This document shows, one piece after another, positions 33,481-42,281 of a stretch of DNA of 59,967 bases. The stretch's first letter is position 1. The number at the start of each line of letters is the position of its first letter. Origin of the DNA: JBCBUE01 sp039818285 (GTDB lineage Bacteria; Planctomycetota; Phycisphaerae; Phycisphaerales; Phycisphaeraceae); assembly GCA_039818285.1 (NCBI GenBank), contig JBCBUE010000014.1, forward strand, positions 1-59,967, in the 5' to 3' direction. The notes beneath the pieces are model-generated. The model worked only from the letters and a program-made list of their open reading frames with translations, did no database searches and was not told the DNA's origin. The translations under genes were made by a program, and so were the position numbers.

Positions 33481-34665
33481 ATGCCCCGTGATGTCTGGAA
33501 GACGCGATCGATCGCCGCCCTGGCGGCGGCTTGGGCTGTTGTGGCGTGTCCGATGGCGGTGGCGCAGCAGACCTTTACGCTCGACGACGAGGCGGGCTTC
33601 GTGCTGGTCGAGCCGCCGGACCCCAGCTCGCCGGAGGGCCGGCTGCAGGCGGCGCGGACGGCGCTGGCCGAGGACCGGCTGAAGGACGCGCTGCAGATCG
33701 TCAACGCCTTCATCGACAACAACCCCAACAGCCCATTCGTGATCGACGCCCGGCTGATCCGCGGCGACATCCGCGTGGCCGAGAAGAGCTATTACCAGGC
33801 GTTGTTCGACTACGAGTACGTTGCGCGCACGAGCCCGGCGAGCGAGGCGTGGCTGATCGCGCTGGAGCGCGAGTTCGAGATCGCCCGCGTGTTCGTCAAC
33901 GGCGGCAAGCGCAAGTTCCTGGGCCTCCGTCTTATCCCGGCCAAGAGCGAGGGCGAAGAGCTGCTGATCCGTATTCAAGAGCGTGTCCCCGGCTCGGAGC
34001 TCGGCGAGAAGGCCAGCATCCTGCTCGCGGACTACTTCTTCGACGATGGCGACATGTTCCAGGCGTCCGAGGCGTACGACCTGTTCCTGCTGAACTACCC
34101 GACCAGCCCGCAGCGGGAGTGGGCGATGCTTCGGCTGATCCAGGCGAACCTCGCTCGGTTCCGCGGGCCGGAGTACGACGCGACCGGGCTGATCGAGGCC
34201 GGGCAGCGGCTGGCGCAGTATCAGGCGGAGTTCCCGGCGTCGGCCGAGCGGATCGGCGTGGACGCGCTGGACATCCGTATCGCGGACGCGATGGCCGACA
34301 AAGACCTGGCCGACGCGCGGTGGTACGAGCGGCGGGGCAACGACGTCTCGGCGGCGTACCTGTACCGCCGGGTGGTGGAGGATCATCCGCAGAGCACCGC
34401 GGCGCAGGTCGCGATCGCTCGGCTGGCGAAGCTGCCGGTGCCGGTGGTCGAGAAGACGGCGCTGATCCCGCTGTCGGCGAGCGACGAGCCGGTGCGGCGC
34501 AGCGAGGGGCAGGGCGTCGGCCAGCTGCGACGCCAGGACACGGACGACCGGGCCCAGCAGCAGGCGCGAGAGGAGTTCATCCAGCGGCTGCGGAACCTGG
34601 AGTCCAACCCCGACGGCTCGGGCGGGCTGGACCCGACGGGCGGCCCGGAGGTGTTCCCGCGGTGA
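33481..34665 (+). CDS. BamD/YfiO-like TPR protein
   Basis: Predicted periplasmic tetratricopeptide protein of 394 residues. A signal sequence covers about 1-28 (IAALAAAWAVVACPMAVAQ). Helical repeats follow, including ALQIVNAFIDNNPNSPFVIDA, ASEAYDLFLLNYPTSPQREWA and SAAYLYRRVVEDHPQSTAAQV (each quoted in part), the spacing seen in BamD, which helps insert outer-membrane beta-barrels. No lipobox cysteine is clear: the sequence has VVACPMAVAQ, where Cys is not in a good lipobox. I use the ATG at 33481; a TTG four codons earlier is possible. The next gene, lptE, overlaps its stop codon. Confidence 0.75.
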   Translation: MPRDVWKTRSIAALAAAWAVVACPMAVAQQTFTLDDEAGFVLVEPPDPSSPEGRLQAARTALAEDRLKDALQIVNAFIDNNPNSPFVIDARLIRGDIRVAEKSYYQALFDYEYVARTSPASEAWLIALEREFEIARVFVNGGKRKFLGLRLIPAKSEGEELLIRIQERVPGSELGEKASILLADYFFDDGDMFQASEAYDLFLLNYPTSPQREWAMLRLIQANLARFRGPEYDATGLIEAGQRLAQYQAEFPASAERIGVDALDIRIADAMADKDLADARWYERRGNDVSAAYLYRRVVEDHPQSTAAQVAIARLAKLPVPVVEKTALIPLSASDEPVRRSEGQGVGQLRRQDTDDRAQQQAREEFIQRLRNLESNPDGSGGLDPTGGPEVFPR

Positions 34666-35234
34666 CCGAGCGTCGGCGAGCGATGGGCGTGTGGCTGGCG
34701 GCGTCGGTGCTGGCGTCGCTGTGGCTGGGCGGCTGCGGGTACTCGACGCAGGGGGTCTACCCGGAGGGGTATCGCACGGTGGCGGTGCCGGTGTTCGGGA
34801 ACCGGACGTTTTATCGCGGGGTCGAGCTGGAGATGACCGAGGCGGTGATCAAGGCGATCGAGTCGCGGACGCCGTACCAAGTGGTCAGCGGCGGGGTGGC
34901 GGACACGGTGATCCGCGGCGAGGTGGTGGACATCGAGCAGGAGCGGCTGACGCGTCGGCGGACGGGGGCGACGCCGAACCAGATGGAGGTGCGGGTGACG
35001 GTCGACCTGGTGTGGGAGGACGCGCGTCGCGGCGAGGCGATCGACGACCGGCTGGGGCTGACGGTGTTCGGGGTGTACGCCCCGGCGATCGAGCTGGGCG
35101 AGCCGCTGGAAGTGGCGTTGCGGCAGGCGATCTCCCGGACGGCGGACGAGGCGGTGTGGATGATGCAGGTGGACGCGTTCGAGGACCCGGTGACGGCGTC
35201 CTCGGCGGAGATCGACGAGGCCGGGGGGCCATGA
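34662..35234 (+). CDS. lptE: LPS-assembly lipoprotein LptE-like
   Basis: Predicted outer-membrane lipoprotein of 190 residues. MTERRRAMGVWLAASVLAS is a good lipoprotein signal n- and h-region, and LGGC is the lipobox with Cys 25, followed by GYST. YRTVAVPVFGNRTFYRGVELEMTEAV (quoted in part: VAVPVFGNRTFYRGVE) and VIRGEVVDIEQERLTRR are typical of planctomycete LptE-family proteins, which partner LptD in lipopolysaccharide insertion. The GTG at 34662 overlaps the preceding stop as GTGA, so I prefer it to the ATG at 34683; both keep the lipobox. Confidence 0.82.
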   Translation: MTERRRAMGVWLAASVLASLWLGGCGYSTQGVYPEGYRTVAVPVFGNRTFYRGVELEMTEAVIKAIESRTPYQVVSGGVADTVIRGEVVDIEQERLTRRRTGATPNQMEVRVTVDLVWEDARRGEAIDDRLGLTVFGVYAPAIELGEPLEVALRQAISRTADEAVWMMQVDAFEDPVTASSAEIDEAGGP

Positions 35235-35362
35235 TCCGGGGCTGACGCGACCGGCCTGAACGGTCGATAAGCCCTGTGTCAGCCTGCTGCGCCTCGCGGG
35301 GGCCGATGCCTCTACACTAGGTGGTTGGCTTTTGCCTTGGGGGTTGCTTTCCGAGAGACCGA

Positions 35363-37435
35363 ATGAGTCAGCCCGACCCGAATGAAGACAAGCACGACAA
35401 GAGCGACAAGCCCGATCAGAACGATCGCGAGAAGGGCGGCAAGCCCGGGCGCGGCGGCCAGGGCGGCAAGCCCTCGACGCTGATGGGGCGTGGCGCGCTG
35501 GGGTGGGTGTTGCTGGCGGGCCTGGCGGTCGCGTTGGTGCTGATGATGAGCAACGCCCGCAACGCCGCCGACGAGGTGACGTGGAGCGAGTTCCGCGAGA
35601 TGGCCAAGCAGAACCAGCTCGAGGAGATCAAGGTCAGCGAGTCGGCCATCACGGCCACGGTCAAGGGCCAGGTCGACGGTGAGCCGGACGGGTCGTCGAC
35701 CAGCCGCAAGCGCGTGGCGATCCTTCGCGAGCAGATCGGGCTGGTGACGGTCGAGCTCGACGAGCTGGGGATCAAGTACACCAACGAGCCGAGCAACAAC
35801 CTGCTGCCGACGCTGCTGATCACGTTCGGGCCGGTGCTGCTGATTGCGCTGCTGATCTACTTCTTTTTCATCCGCGCGATGCGGTCGGCCGGCGGCGGGC
35901 CGGGCGGGATGCTGGGCAGCTTCGGGCGGTCCAAGCACCGCATGATGAACAAGGAGCACTCGACGATCATGCTCTCGGACGTCGCGGGCATCGAGGAGGC
36001 CAAGGACGAGGTCACCGAGATCATCGAGTTCCTGAAGAACCCCAAGAAGTTCCAGCGGCTGGGCGGGCGCGTGCCGCGCGGCGTCCTGCTGATCGGTGAG
36101 CCGGGCTGCGGCAAGACGCTGCTGGCCAAGGCGGTCGCCGGCGAGGCGGACGTGCCGTTCTTCTCGATCTCGGGCTCGGACTTCGTGGAGATGTTCGTCG
36201 GCGTGGGCGCCAGCCGGGTCCGCGACCTGTTCAAGCAGGCCAAGGAGTCGGCGCCGTGCATTATTTTCCTGGACGAGATCGACGCCGTCGGGCGCAAACG
36301 CGGCAGCGGCTTCAACTCCGGCGGGCACGACGAACGAGAGCAGACGCTCAACGCGATCCTCGTCGAGATGGACGGGTTTGAGTCATCGGATCAGGTGATC
36401 GTGATGGCGGCGACCAACCGTGGCGACGTGCTGGACAAGGCGTTGACCCGCCCCGGCCGGTTCGATCGCTCGATCCAGGTGCCGCTGCCGGACATCAAGG
36501 GCCGGCTGCAGATCCTCAACGTCCACGCCCGCAAGGTGAAGATGTCGCCGGCGGTCGACCTCGAGCGGCTGGCGCGGGGGACGCCGATGTTCTCGGGCGC
36601 CGACCTCGAGGCGATCATCAACGAGGCGGCGATCTCGGCGACCATGCTGGGCAAGGACTTCGTCGAGCAGGAAGACCTCGAGGAGGCCCGCGACAAGGTC
36701 CGCTTCGGCCGGGCCCGCAAGAGCCACAAGATCGAGGAGGACGAACGCGTGCTCACGGCGTATCACGAGGCCGGTCACGCCGTGCCGCAGGTGCTGCTCG
36801 AGCACGCCGACCCGCTGCACAAGGTCACGATCATCCCGCGCGGCCCGTTCGGCGGGGCGACGTTCAGCCTGCCCGAGAAGGACCGCCACGGGTACGGGCT
36901 GAAGTGGATGCTCGACACCATGAAGATGGCCTGCGGCGGGCGGATCGCCGAGATGAAGAAGACCGGCGACCTCTCCAGCGGGGCGGCGCAGGACATCCGG
37001 CAGGTCACCGCGATGGCCCGTCACATGATCCTCGAGTGGGGCATGAGCGAGAAGCTCGGCTTCGTGAACTACCAGCCCGGCGACGACCCCAACACGCTGG
37101 TCGCCGAGCGCCCGTACGGCACGGAGACCGCCCGGGTGATCGACGAGGAGGTCCGCCGGATCGCCGACGAGGCCTACCGCGACTGCGAGCGGCTGATCGA
37201 GGACAACTGGGACAAGGTGACGGCGATCGCCGAGGCGCTGCTCAAGTACGAGACGCTGACCAGCGACGAGGTCGAGAAGCTGATGCGGGGCGAGTCGCTG
37301 GGCAAGCCGACGGTCAGCGAGTTGATCGAGGCGGAGCAGGAGAAGAAGGTCGCCGCGACGCAGACGCCGCCGCGACCGGCCGCCGACCCGGACGAGGACG
37401 CCCCGCCGGCGGGCGCGATGCCCAGCCCGGCGTGA
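35363..37435 (+). CDS. ftsH: ATP-dependent zinc metalloprotease FtsH
   Basis: Membrane-anchored AAA+ protease of 690 residues degrading misfolded membrane and regulatory proteins. The ATG at 35363 begins a hydrophilic N-terminus (SQPDPNEDKHDK) before membrane helix 1 (about 42-63); helix 2 lies at 145-172, with a periplasmic domain between. Walker A is GEPGCGKT (near 245), Walker B IIFLDEIDA (near 299), and RPGRFDR is in the second region of homology. The zinc site HEAGH begins at residue 468. The C-terminus is Pro/Asp-rich and disordered. It is about 130 bases downstream of lptE; a separate promoter is possible (TACACT near 35313). Confidence 0.96.
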   Translation: MSQPDPNEDKHDKSDKPDQNDREKGGKPGRGGQGGKPSTLMGRGALGWVLLAGLAVALVLMMSNARNAADEVTWSEFREMAKQNQLEEIKVSESAITATVKGQVDGEPDGSSTSRKRVAILREQIGLVTVELDELGIKYTNEPSNNLLPTLLITFGPVLLIALLIYFFFIRAMRSAGGGPGGMLGSFGRSKHRMMNKEHSTIMLSDVAGIEEAKDEVTEIIEFLKNPKKFQRLGGRVPRGVLLIGEPGCGKTLLAKAVAGEADVPFFSISGSDFVEMFVGVGASRVRDLFKQAKESAPCIIFLDEIDAVGRKRGSGFNSGGHDEREQTLNAILVEMDGFESSDQVIVMAATNRGDVLDKALTRPGRFDRSIQVPLPDIKGRLQILNVHARKVKMSPAVDLERLARGTPMFSGADLEAIINEAAISATMLGKDFVEQEDLEEARDKVRFGRARKSHKIEEDERVLTAYHEAGHAVPQVLLEHADPLHKVTIIPRGPFGGATFSLPEKDRHGYGLKWMLDTMKMACGGRIAEMKKTGDLSSGAAQDIRQVTAMARHMILEWGMSEKLGFVNYQPGDDPNTLVAERPYGTETARVIDEEVRRIADEAYRDCERLIEDNWDKVTAIAEALLKYETLTSDEVEKLMRGESLGKPTVSELIEAEQEKKVAATQTPPRPAADPDEDAPPAGAMPSPA

Positions 37436-37488
37436 GCTTCGGCGACGATCTTCATGGTTGAGACGCGGGGGTCGGGTACGCTCTGGAT

Positions 37489-38835
37489 ATGACGGCGTCT
37501 CATACGGGCGGCCTGGGTGTGTTGGCGCCCGGCGGCGTGATCGACAGCGAGTTGCACTGCGTGGTTTGCGGCGCGAGCCTGCGCGGCCGGGCGCTCACCG
37601 GGACGTGCGGCCGATGTGGGGCGAGGGTGAGCGAAACGATCGATCGGCTCGACCCGACGTACAAGCTGGACACGGACGGCCGGTTGGGCGAGTCGATCGG
37701 GTGCCGCGACTGCGGGTACGACCTGCGTGGGATGCGGCCGTCGGACAATTGCCCGGAGTGCGGGCTGGCGGTGCGCGAGTCGATGCGCAGCGACGTGCTG
37801 GGGCTGATGAAGCCGGCGTGGCTGAAGCGAGTGCGTTCCGGGCTGACGATGATGTTTGTGTCGTTGGCGCTGGCGATCGTGGGCGGGGTGTTGCTGGGCG
37901 TGGTGGGCACGGCGATCGCGACGGCGACGGCGGTGTCCGGGGGTGGCGGCGGCTCGATGCGGGTGATGATGGGGATGAGCGTGGCGATGTTGGCATTTCA
38001 AGTCTTGGTCTGCGGGACGATCTGGCTGGTCGGGGTGTACCTGTTCACGGCCGCCGAGCCGACGGGGCGTCGCGAGGCCGAGGCCGGGCCGACGAAGATG
38101 GCGCGATACGCCGAGGTGATCGGGTACGGGGCGAGCCTGATCGTGGGGGCGATCGCTTCGGTACAGATGATGGGCAGCGGGGTCGGTCTGGTGGGGCCTC
38201 AGCTGCTGTTTTCGATGTGCTCGACCGTGGCGGGGGTGGTGTCGTTCGCGGGGCTGATGTTCCTGGGTTCGCGTCTGTTCGCCCGGGTGCCGACGGGGCG
38301 GTTGACGCAGCAGGCTCGTCGGGTGGCGTGGGGCGTGCTGATCTTCGGCGGGATCAGCGTCGTGGGCGAGGCGGGGCAGTCGATCGTGCAACTGAGCGCG
38401 GGCTCGGCGCCGGTGATGGCGCAGCTGTCGCAGGCCGCCCAGGCGCAGTCGGGCACGGCGGTGCCCGGCGGGCAGTCGCAGACCACGGTGCACACCAACG
38501 CGGACGGCAGCGTCGTCGAGACCACGGTGACGACGTTCCCGGACGGGAGCACGATGACCGAGGCCGAGACCCGCAACGCCAACGGCACGGTGACGCAGAC
38601 GAGCCAGTACGTCTCGTCGACCAACGTGTCGTTCGCGGGCGGGAACAACGTGCCGTTGCTTGTCGTGCAGCTGATCGGCGGTCTGGGGCTGGCGGTCGTG
38701 GGGATCTGGGGGTTGGTGCTGGCGATCCTGCTGTACCGCAAGCTGAACGCGGCGATCGTGAACGCGACGGATCGGCTCAAGCTGATCGGATCAGGCGAGG
38801 TCTTTGAGGTGCAGCACCGTGTCGGCGGGGTGTGA
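37489..38835 (+). CDS. Membrane protein with two N-terminal zinc ribbons
   Basis: No named family. The 448-residue protein begins with two Cys4 zinc-ribbon-like units: Cys24/27 with Cys40/43 and Cys72/75 with Cys88/91 (CRDCGYDLRGM, NCPECG). A planctomycete motif of the form CxxCGYDLRG is common in such membrane proteins. At least five hydrophobic helices follow, first FVSLALAIVGGVLLGVVGTAI, and between the later ones is a Gln/Thr-rich outer loop (TTVHTNADGSVVETTVTTF). The last 45 bases overlap the 3' end of the opposite-strand NeuB-family gene. Function is unknown. Confidence 0.75.
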   Translation: MTASHTGGLGVLAPGGVIDSELHCVVCGASLRGRALTGTCGRCGARVSETIDRLDPTYKLDTDGRLGESIGCRDCGYDLRGMRPSDNCPECGLAVRESMRSDVLGLMKPAWLKRVRSGLTMMFVSLALAIVGGVLLGVVGTAIATATAVSGGGGGSMRVMMGMSVAMLAFQVLVCGTIWLVGVYLFTAAEPTGRREAEAGPTKMARYAEVIGYGASLIVGAIASVQMMGSGVGLVGPQLLFSMCSTVAGVVSFAGLMFLGSRLFARVPTGRLTQQARRVAWGVLIFGGISVVGEAGQSIVQLSAGSAPVMAQLSQAAQAQSGTAVPGGQSQTTVHTNADGSVVETTVTTFPDGSTMTEAETRNANGTVTQTSQYVSSTNVSFAGGNNVPLLVVQLIGGLGLAVVGIWGLVLAILLYRKLNAAIVNATDRLKLIGSGEVFEVQHRVGGV

Positions 38836-39852
38836 CTCGGCGAGGTTTCGGCCGACGACGGCGTCCAAGTCGCGGGCGGGCAGGCCGGTGCCGGGGCGTT
38901 TGATCGCGAGGTCGTCGGGCGTCAGGGCGTGGCCGGCGGGGAGGTCGCGGGTGGTGACGATGGACTGTCGGGAGACGCGGGCGACGTCGGCCTCGCAGGG
39001 CTGGACGCGCTTGGCGATCGGGCCGAACGCGGCGGCGGCCTGTTTGGCGCGAGCGACGTAGTCGGCGAACTGTCGGGGATCGAGCGAGGCGGCGTGGTCG
39101 GGGCCGTCGGCGGTGGGGTCGAGCGTGAGGTGTTTCTCGAGCAGGCAGGCGCCGGCGGCGACGGCCCAGGCGCCGGTGTCGGGGCCGGGCGTGTGGTCGG
39201 AGTAGCCGACGCGGAGGCGCGGGGCGTCGGGGAGCAGGTCGTCCCAGGAAGAGCGGAGCTTGGCGATCCCGCCGAGGCCGGCCTGATCGAGCGGGGCGGG
39301 GTAGCTGGAGACGCACTGCAGCAGTGCCCCGCCGGACTGCTGGGCGACGCGGGCGGCGTGGCCGAGCTCGCCGTTGTCGCAGGTGCCGGTGCTGACCAGC
39401 AGCGGCTGGCCGAGAGCGGCGACGCGGTCGAGCAGCGGGGTGTTGACGGCGTCGGGCGAGGCGATCTTGGCGGCGTCGATCGGCAGCTCGGCCAGGTCGT
39501 CGACGTCGGCGAGCGAGAAGGGCGTGACGATCAAGGCCATCCCCGCGTCGTGGGCGGCCTCGCCGAGCGCACGCATGGTGTCGAGCGGCAGCGTGAGCGC
39601 ATCGAGCATCGCACGCGGGTCGTCGGCCGAGCCTTGCTGATACCGGGCCAGCTCGGCGTCGCGCGAGAGCAGGCGGTCGGGGCGGAAGAGCTGGAGCTTG
39701 ATCGCGTCGGCTCCAGCCTCGGCCGCGGCGTCGAGCAGCCGGCGGGCCCGGGCGGCGTCGCCGTCGTGGTTGACGCCCAGCTCGGCGATCACGGCGACGA
39801 CGGCGGGGGCTTCCGTCGTGGCGTGGCGGTACGTGAGGCGGTCCGTCGCCAT
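38791..39852 (-). CDS. NeuB-family sialic/pseudaminic-acid-type synthase
   Basis: Predicted 353-residue enzyme condensing phosphoenolpyruvate with a hexosamine sugar to make a nine-carbon acid. The TIM barrel (about 18-260) shows VIAELGVNHDGD, AGADAIKLQLF, KIASPDAVNTPLL, LLVSTGTCDN, CVSSYPAP, GYSDHTPG and EKHLTLDPTADGPDH, the metal and substrate motifs of NeuB. A SAF/antifreeze-like domain (about 285-350) includes RQSIVTTRDLPAGHALTPDDL. The ATG at 39852 is chosen because the open frame upstream runs through tRNA sequence. It stands alone, without neuA or neuC, so the exact product is unknown. It converges with, and overlaps by 45 bases, the zinc-ribbon gene. Confidence 0.88.
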   Translation of the reverse strand: MATDRLTYRHATTEAPAVVAVIAELGVNHDGDAARARRLLDAAAEAGADAIKLQLFRPDRLLSRDAELARYQQGSADDPRAMLDALTLPLDTMRALGEAAHDAGMALIVTPFSLADVDDLAELPIDAAKIASPDAVNTPLLDRVAALGQPLLVSTGTCDNGELGHAARVAQQSGGALLQCVSSYPAPLDQAGLGGIAKLRSSWDDLLPDAPRLRVGYSDHTPGPDTGAWAVAAGACLLEKHLTLDPTADGPDHAASLDPRQFADYVARAKQAAAAFGPIAKRVQPCEADVARVSRQSIVTTRDLPAGHALTPDDLAIKRPGTGLPARDLDAVVGRNLAESHPADTVLHLKDLA

Positions 39853-39933
39853 GCGAGCATGGTACCCCGGGGCGGTCGCTGAAACCGATATGATGCCCGG
39901 TCCGGCGTCGCGGAACCCAAGCGGCGTCGCGCC

Positions 39934-40006
39934 GAGTCGGTAGCTCAATCGGTAGAGCATCGGCCTTTTAAGCCGCTGGTTCCGGGTTCGAGTCCCGGCC
40001 GACTCA
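39934..40006 (+). tRNA. tRNA-Lys (anticodon TTT)
   Basis: Cloverleaf of 73 bases: acceptor GAGTCGG with CCGACTC, discriminator A, D arm AGCTCAATCGGTAGAGC, anticodon loop CTTTTAA on stem TCGGC/GCCGC with anticodon TTT at 39967-39969, and T arm GGTTCGAGTCC. CCA is not encoded. A possible -10 box TATGAT lies at 39889-39894, about 40 bases upstream, without an obvious -35 box. Confidence 0.95.
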
Positions 40007-40168
40007 TTGGCGAGCGCGTCGGCGAGATGCGCGCGCCAACCCTTCTTCAATGACATCGATTGTTTGACGCCGCTCTCGTCGCGTCGGCCGGCTTTGCCGT
40101 GATCGGGGCGGGCCCGCCGCGTTTGCGCGCGCCGCGCTCGCCACCCGGCCCCTGAAAAAGGAGCCGCC

Positions 40169-41290
40169 ATGCCATCGCGACCGACATCGACCGTTCCCAG
40201 AATCGTTCTTGCTCTGCTTCACAGCCTGGCTGTTGGCTTGATGGCGCCGACCTCTGAGCTGTTGGCCCAGCCGACCGGCGAGGTGATCGCGCAGGTCGAG
40301 TCGGCGCTGGCCGAGCGGGACGCACGGATCGCGGCGCTTGAAGCGGGCGCGGCCGTCTACGCCAAGCCCGAGGGCTGGCCGGCGCCCCCGGCCGAGCTGA
40401 CGTGGCCGGTGCACCGAGTCATCGAGCTCGGCCCAGGCGTGCAGCCGTTCCCGTGGGAGCTATGGCCGGAGGACGCCCCGCCCGGGACGCGCATCGTCGT
40501 CCGCGGCAAGCGGATCGACGAGCGAGGCCGGCCCGTCAACATCCGCCCGGCCCTGCGAGGCTCGGCCCGCTGGAGCCGACGGCTCGACGGGACGGTCGTC
40601 GAGTTCCAAGGGGTCGTCTTCCTGCCCGACCCCGACACCACCTTCTTCGAGTTCGGCGAGGAGCTCGACGTCATTGTGCGTGACTGCTACCTCCGCGGCG
40701 ATGTGCTCGACACGCGCGACGCGCTCAACCACCACCGCACCGGGTTCATGGCCGTGATCGACACGCAGGTCTCGGGCGCGGCGTTCGGGCTCAAGGGCGT
40801 GGACTACGCGCGGGGCGTGCGGCTTTACACCGTGACCGACGACGCCATCCAGAGCACGCCGGTTCTGGAGGGCGCGATCGTCGACGGGCTGGTGCGGTAC
40901 CGCGACACCCACGCCGACGCGGTCGAGTACGCCGCGTTCGAGGGCATCCGCTGGGACGGTCTCGTGGCCCGACACCTCGACGGGGGCGGGATCATCGCCA
41001 AGCACGCCCGCGATGTCGTGATCCTCAACTCGACGATCGACATGGCCAGCGACTACGCGGCCTATGCGCTGGCGATCCAGGGCGACGCGACGGACGTCCG
41101 CTGGTGGGGCGGCGCGATCCGCGGCCGCGTCCGCATCCTGGGGGACGTCGACAACGTCGAGTTCCGCGGCGTGGCGTTCGAGACGCCAGCGCGGCAACTC
41201 CGGGCGCTCGCCGACAAGGGCGTGCGGTTCGTCGATTGCACGAACTTTGGACAGCCTTGGCCGAACGATTGGCCTGAGCCGCGACCGTGA
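40169..41290 (+). CDS. Exported parallel beta-helix-like protein
   Basis: Predicted secreted protein of 373 residues. A signal peptide covers about 1-34 (IVLALLHSLAVGLMAPTSELLA), then a short helix (VESALAERDARIAALEAGA) and a repetitive beta-rich body with strand periodicity: VVEFQGVVFLPDP, DVIVRDCYLRGDV, VVILNSTIDMASDY, VEFRGVAFETPARQ. The pattern resembles right-handed parallel beta helices of carbohydrate-active enzymes, but I see no catalytic signature. AAGGAG lies six bases before the ATG. It ends directly against the convergent PEP-CTERM gene. Confidence 0.72.
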   Translation: MPSRPTSTVPRIVLALLHSLAVGLMAPTSELLAQPTGEVIAQVESALAERDARIAALEAGAAVYAKPEGWPAPPAELTWPVHRVIELGPGVQPFPWELWPEDAPPGTRIVVRGKRIDERGRPVNIRPALRGSARWSRRLDGTVVEFQGVVFLPDPDTTFFEFGEELDVIVRDCYLRGDVLDTRDALNHHRTGFMAVIDTQVSGAAFGLKGVDYARGVRLYTVTDDAIQSTPVLEGAIVDGLVRYRDTHADAVEYAAFEGIRWDGLVARHLDGGGIIAKHARDVVILNSTIDMASDYAAYALAIQGDATDVRWWGGAIRGRVRILGDVDNVEFRGVAFETPARQLRALADKGVRFVDCTNFGQPWPNDWPEPRP

Positions 41291-41971
41291 TCAAGCCTGC
41301 CGCGGACGACGCAGCATGACCATGGCGCCGGCCGCGAGCAGGGCGAGCGTGCCGGGCTCGGGGATGAACCCGACGTAGCTGTCGCTGTCGTCGGCCGTGC
41401 CGATCGAGCGGATGTGGTACCCGACGCGGAGCTCGCCGCTGTTGAGGTCGGCGATCACATCGCTGAAGTCGAGGCCGCCGTCGAGTTCGTAGACCAGGCC
41501 AAGAATGTCGCTAGCAGCGTTCACGCCATTGGTCGGCGGGCCGGGGTTCACATCGGCCGAGAGCGAGGGCGTCGCGTTGAAGGGCGGAGTGGCGTTGTTG
41601 GCGCCGGGCAGGTTCGGGGGGTTGGCGCCGCCACCGGAGAAGTTGACGGTGCCACCGAGCTGAAGCACGCCGGTCTGGCTGTCGATCAGGCCGTCCTGGT
41701 CGATGTAGACCTCGGCGATGTTCGAGTTGATGCCGACGTCGTTGGTGACCGCCAGCAGGATCTCGTTCGCGGCGATGTTGATGCCGAAGGCGTTGAACGC
41801 CCCGGTGCTGTCGTAGAACGTCGCGCCGAGCTGGTCGGAGAGGTCTTCGACGTTGTTGTTCGTGATCTTCACGAAGTCGAGCGAGATCATCGCGGCCTGC
41901 GTGGTCGCCGTGACGGCGAGCGAGGCTGCGATCGTGAGCCCCGTCCAACCCATTCGAGTCGATAGCTTCAT
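41291..41971 (-). CDS. PEP-CTERM sorting domain protein
   Basis: Exported 226-residue surface protein with signal peptide 1-27 (LTIAASLAVTATTQAA) and a C-terminal PEP-CTERM tail at 202-226 (FIPEPG, hydrophobic helix, RRPRQA). The middle is Asn/Gly/Asp-rich and beta-like (SLDFVKITNNNVEDLSDQ, LLAVTNDVGINSNIAEVYID); I recognise no enzyme. AGGAGG lies eight bases before the ATG, as in the PEP-CTERM gene at 6601, so strong expression is likely. Its stop codon abuts that of the beta-helix gene. Confidence 0.87.
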   Translation of the reverse strand: MKLSTRMGWTGLTIAASLAVTATTQAAMISLDFVKITNNNVEDLSDQLGATFYDSTGAFNAFGINIAANEILLAVTNDVGINSNIAEVYIDQDGLIDSQTGVLQLGGTVNFSGGGANPPNLPGANNATPPFNATPSLSADVNPGPPTNGVNAASDILGLVYELDGGLDFSDVIADLNSGELRVGYHIRSIGTADDSDSYVGFIPEPGTLALLAAGAMVMLRRPRQA

Positions 41972-42281
41972 CTTTCAAACCTCCTATGAATCTGGCACTA
42001 CAAAGGCCCGGGAAAACACATCGCCCCGGACTGTGGAGTGAGCCCCTCTTGAGCCACCCTCTGGCCGAACTCTAACGAAGATTTGCCGGCTGTGAATGCG
42101 TTGCCGCAAAAATTAGCGATCTAAACGCTTTCATAGCGTAAATGGGTAATTTGAGCTTAGAGGGAAACCCTTGGTTAGCAACCCGGTGATTCGGGGATGG
42201 CCTGTTTTTAGCCCGGGGCGTCACCCAGCGCCGGACCGCTCGCGCGGGGCGGTGCTTAGACCGACCGAGCGGCGCGGCGGA
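41972..42281. other. AT-richer intergenic region upstream of the PEP-CTERM gene
   Basis: This 310-base gap contains no gene I can support. It holds the candidate promoter at 42069-42096, giving the PEP-CTERM gene an untranslated leader of about 90 bases, and an inverted repeat ACGCT-TTCAT-AGCGT at 42125-42139 placed upstream of the -35 box, where an activator could bind. Confidence 0.5.
42069..42096 (-). promoter_or_regulatory. Candidate promoter of the PEP-CTERM gene at 41291
   Basis: Minus-strand TTCACA (42091-42096) and TAGAGT (42069-42074) are separated by 16 bases. Each matches the consensus at four or five of six positions. The spacing equals that of the two tRNA promoters in this window. 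Confidence 0.4.
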
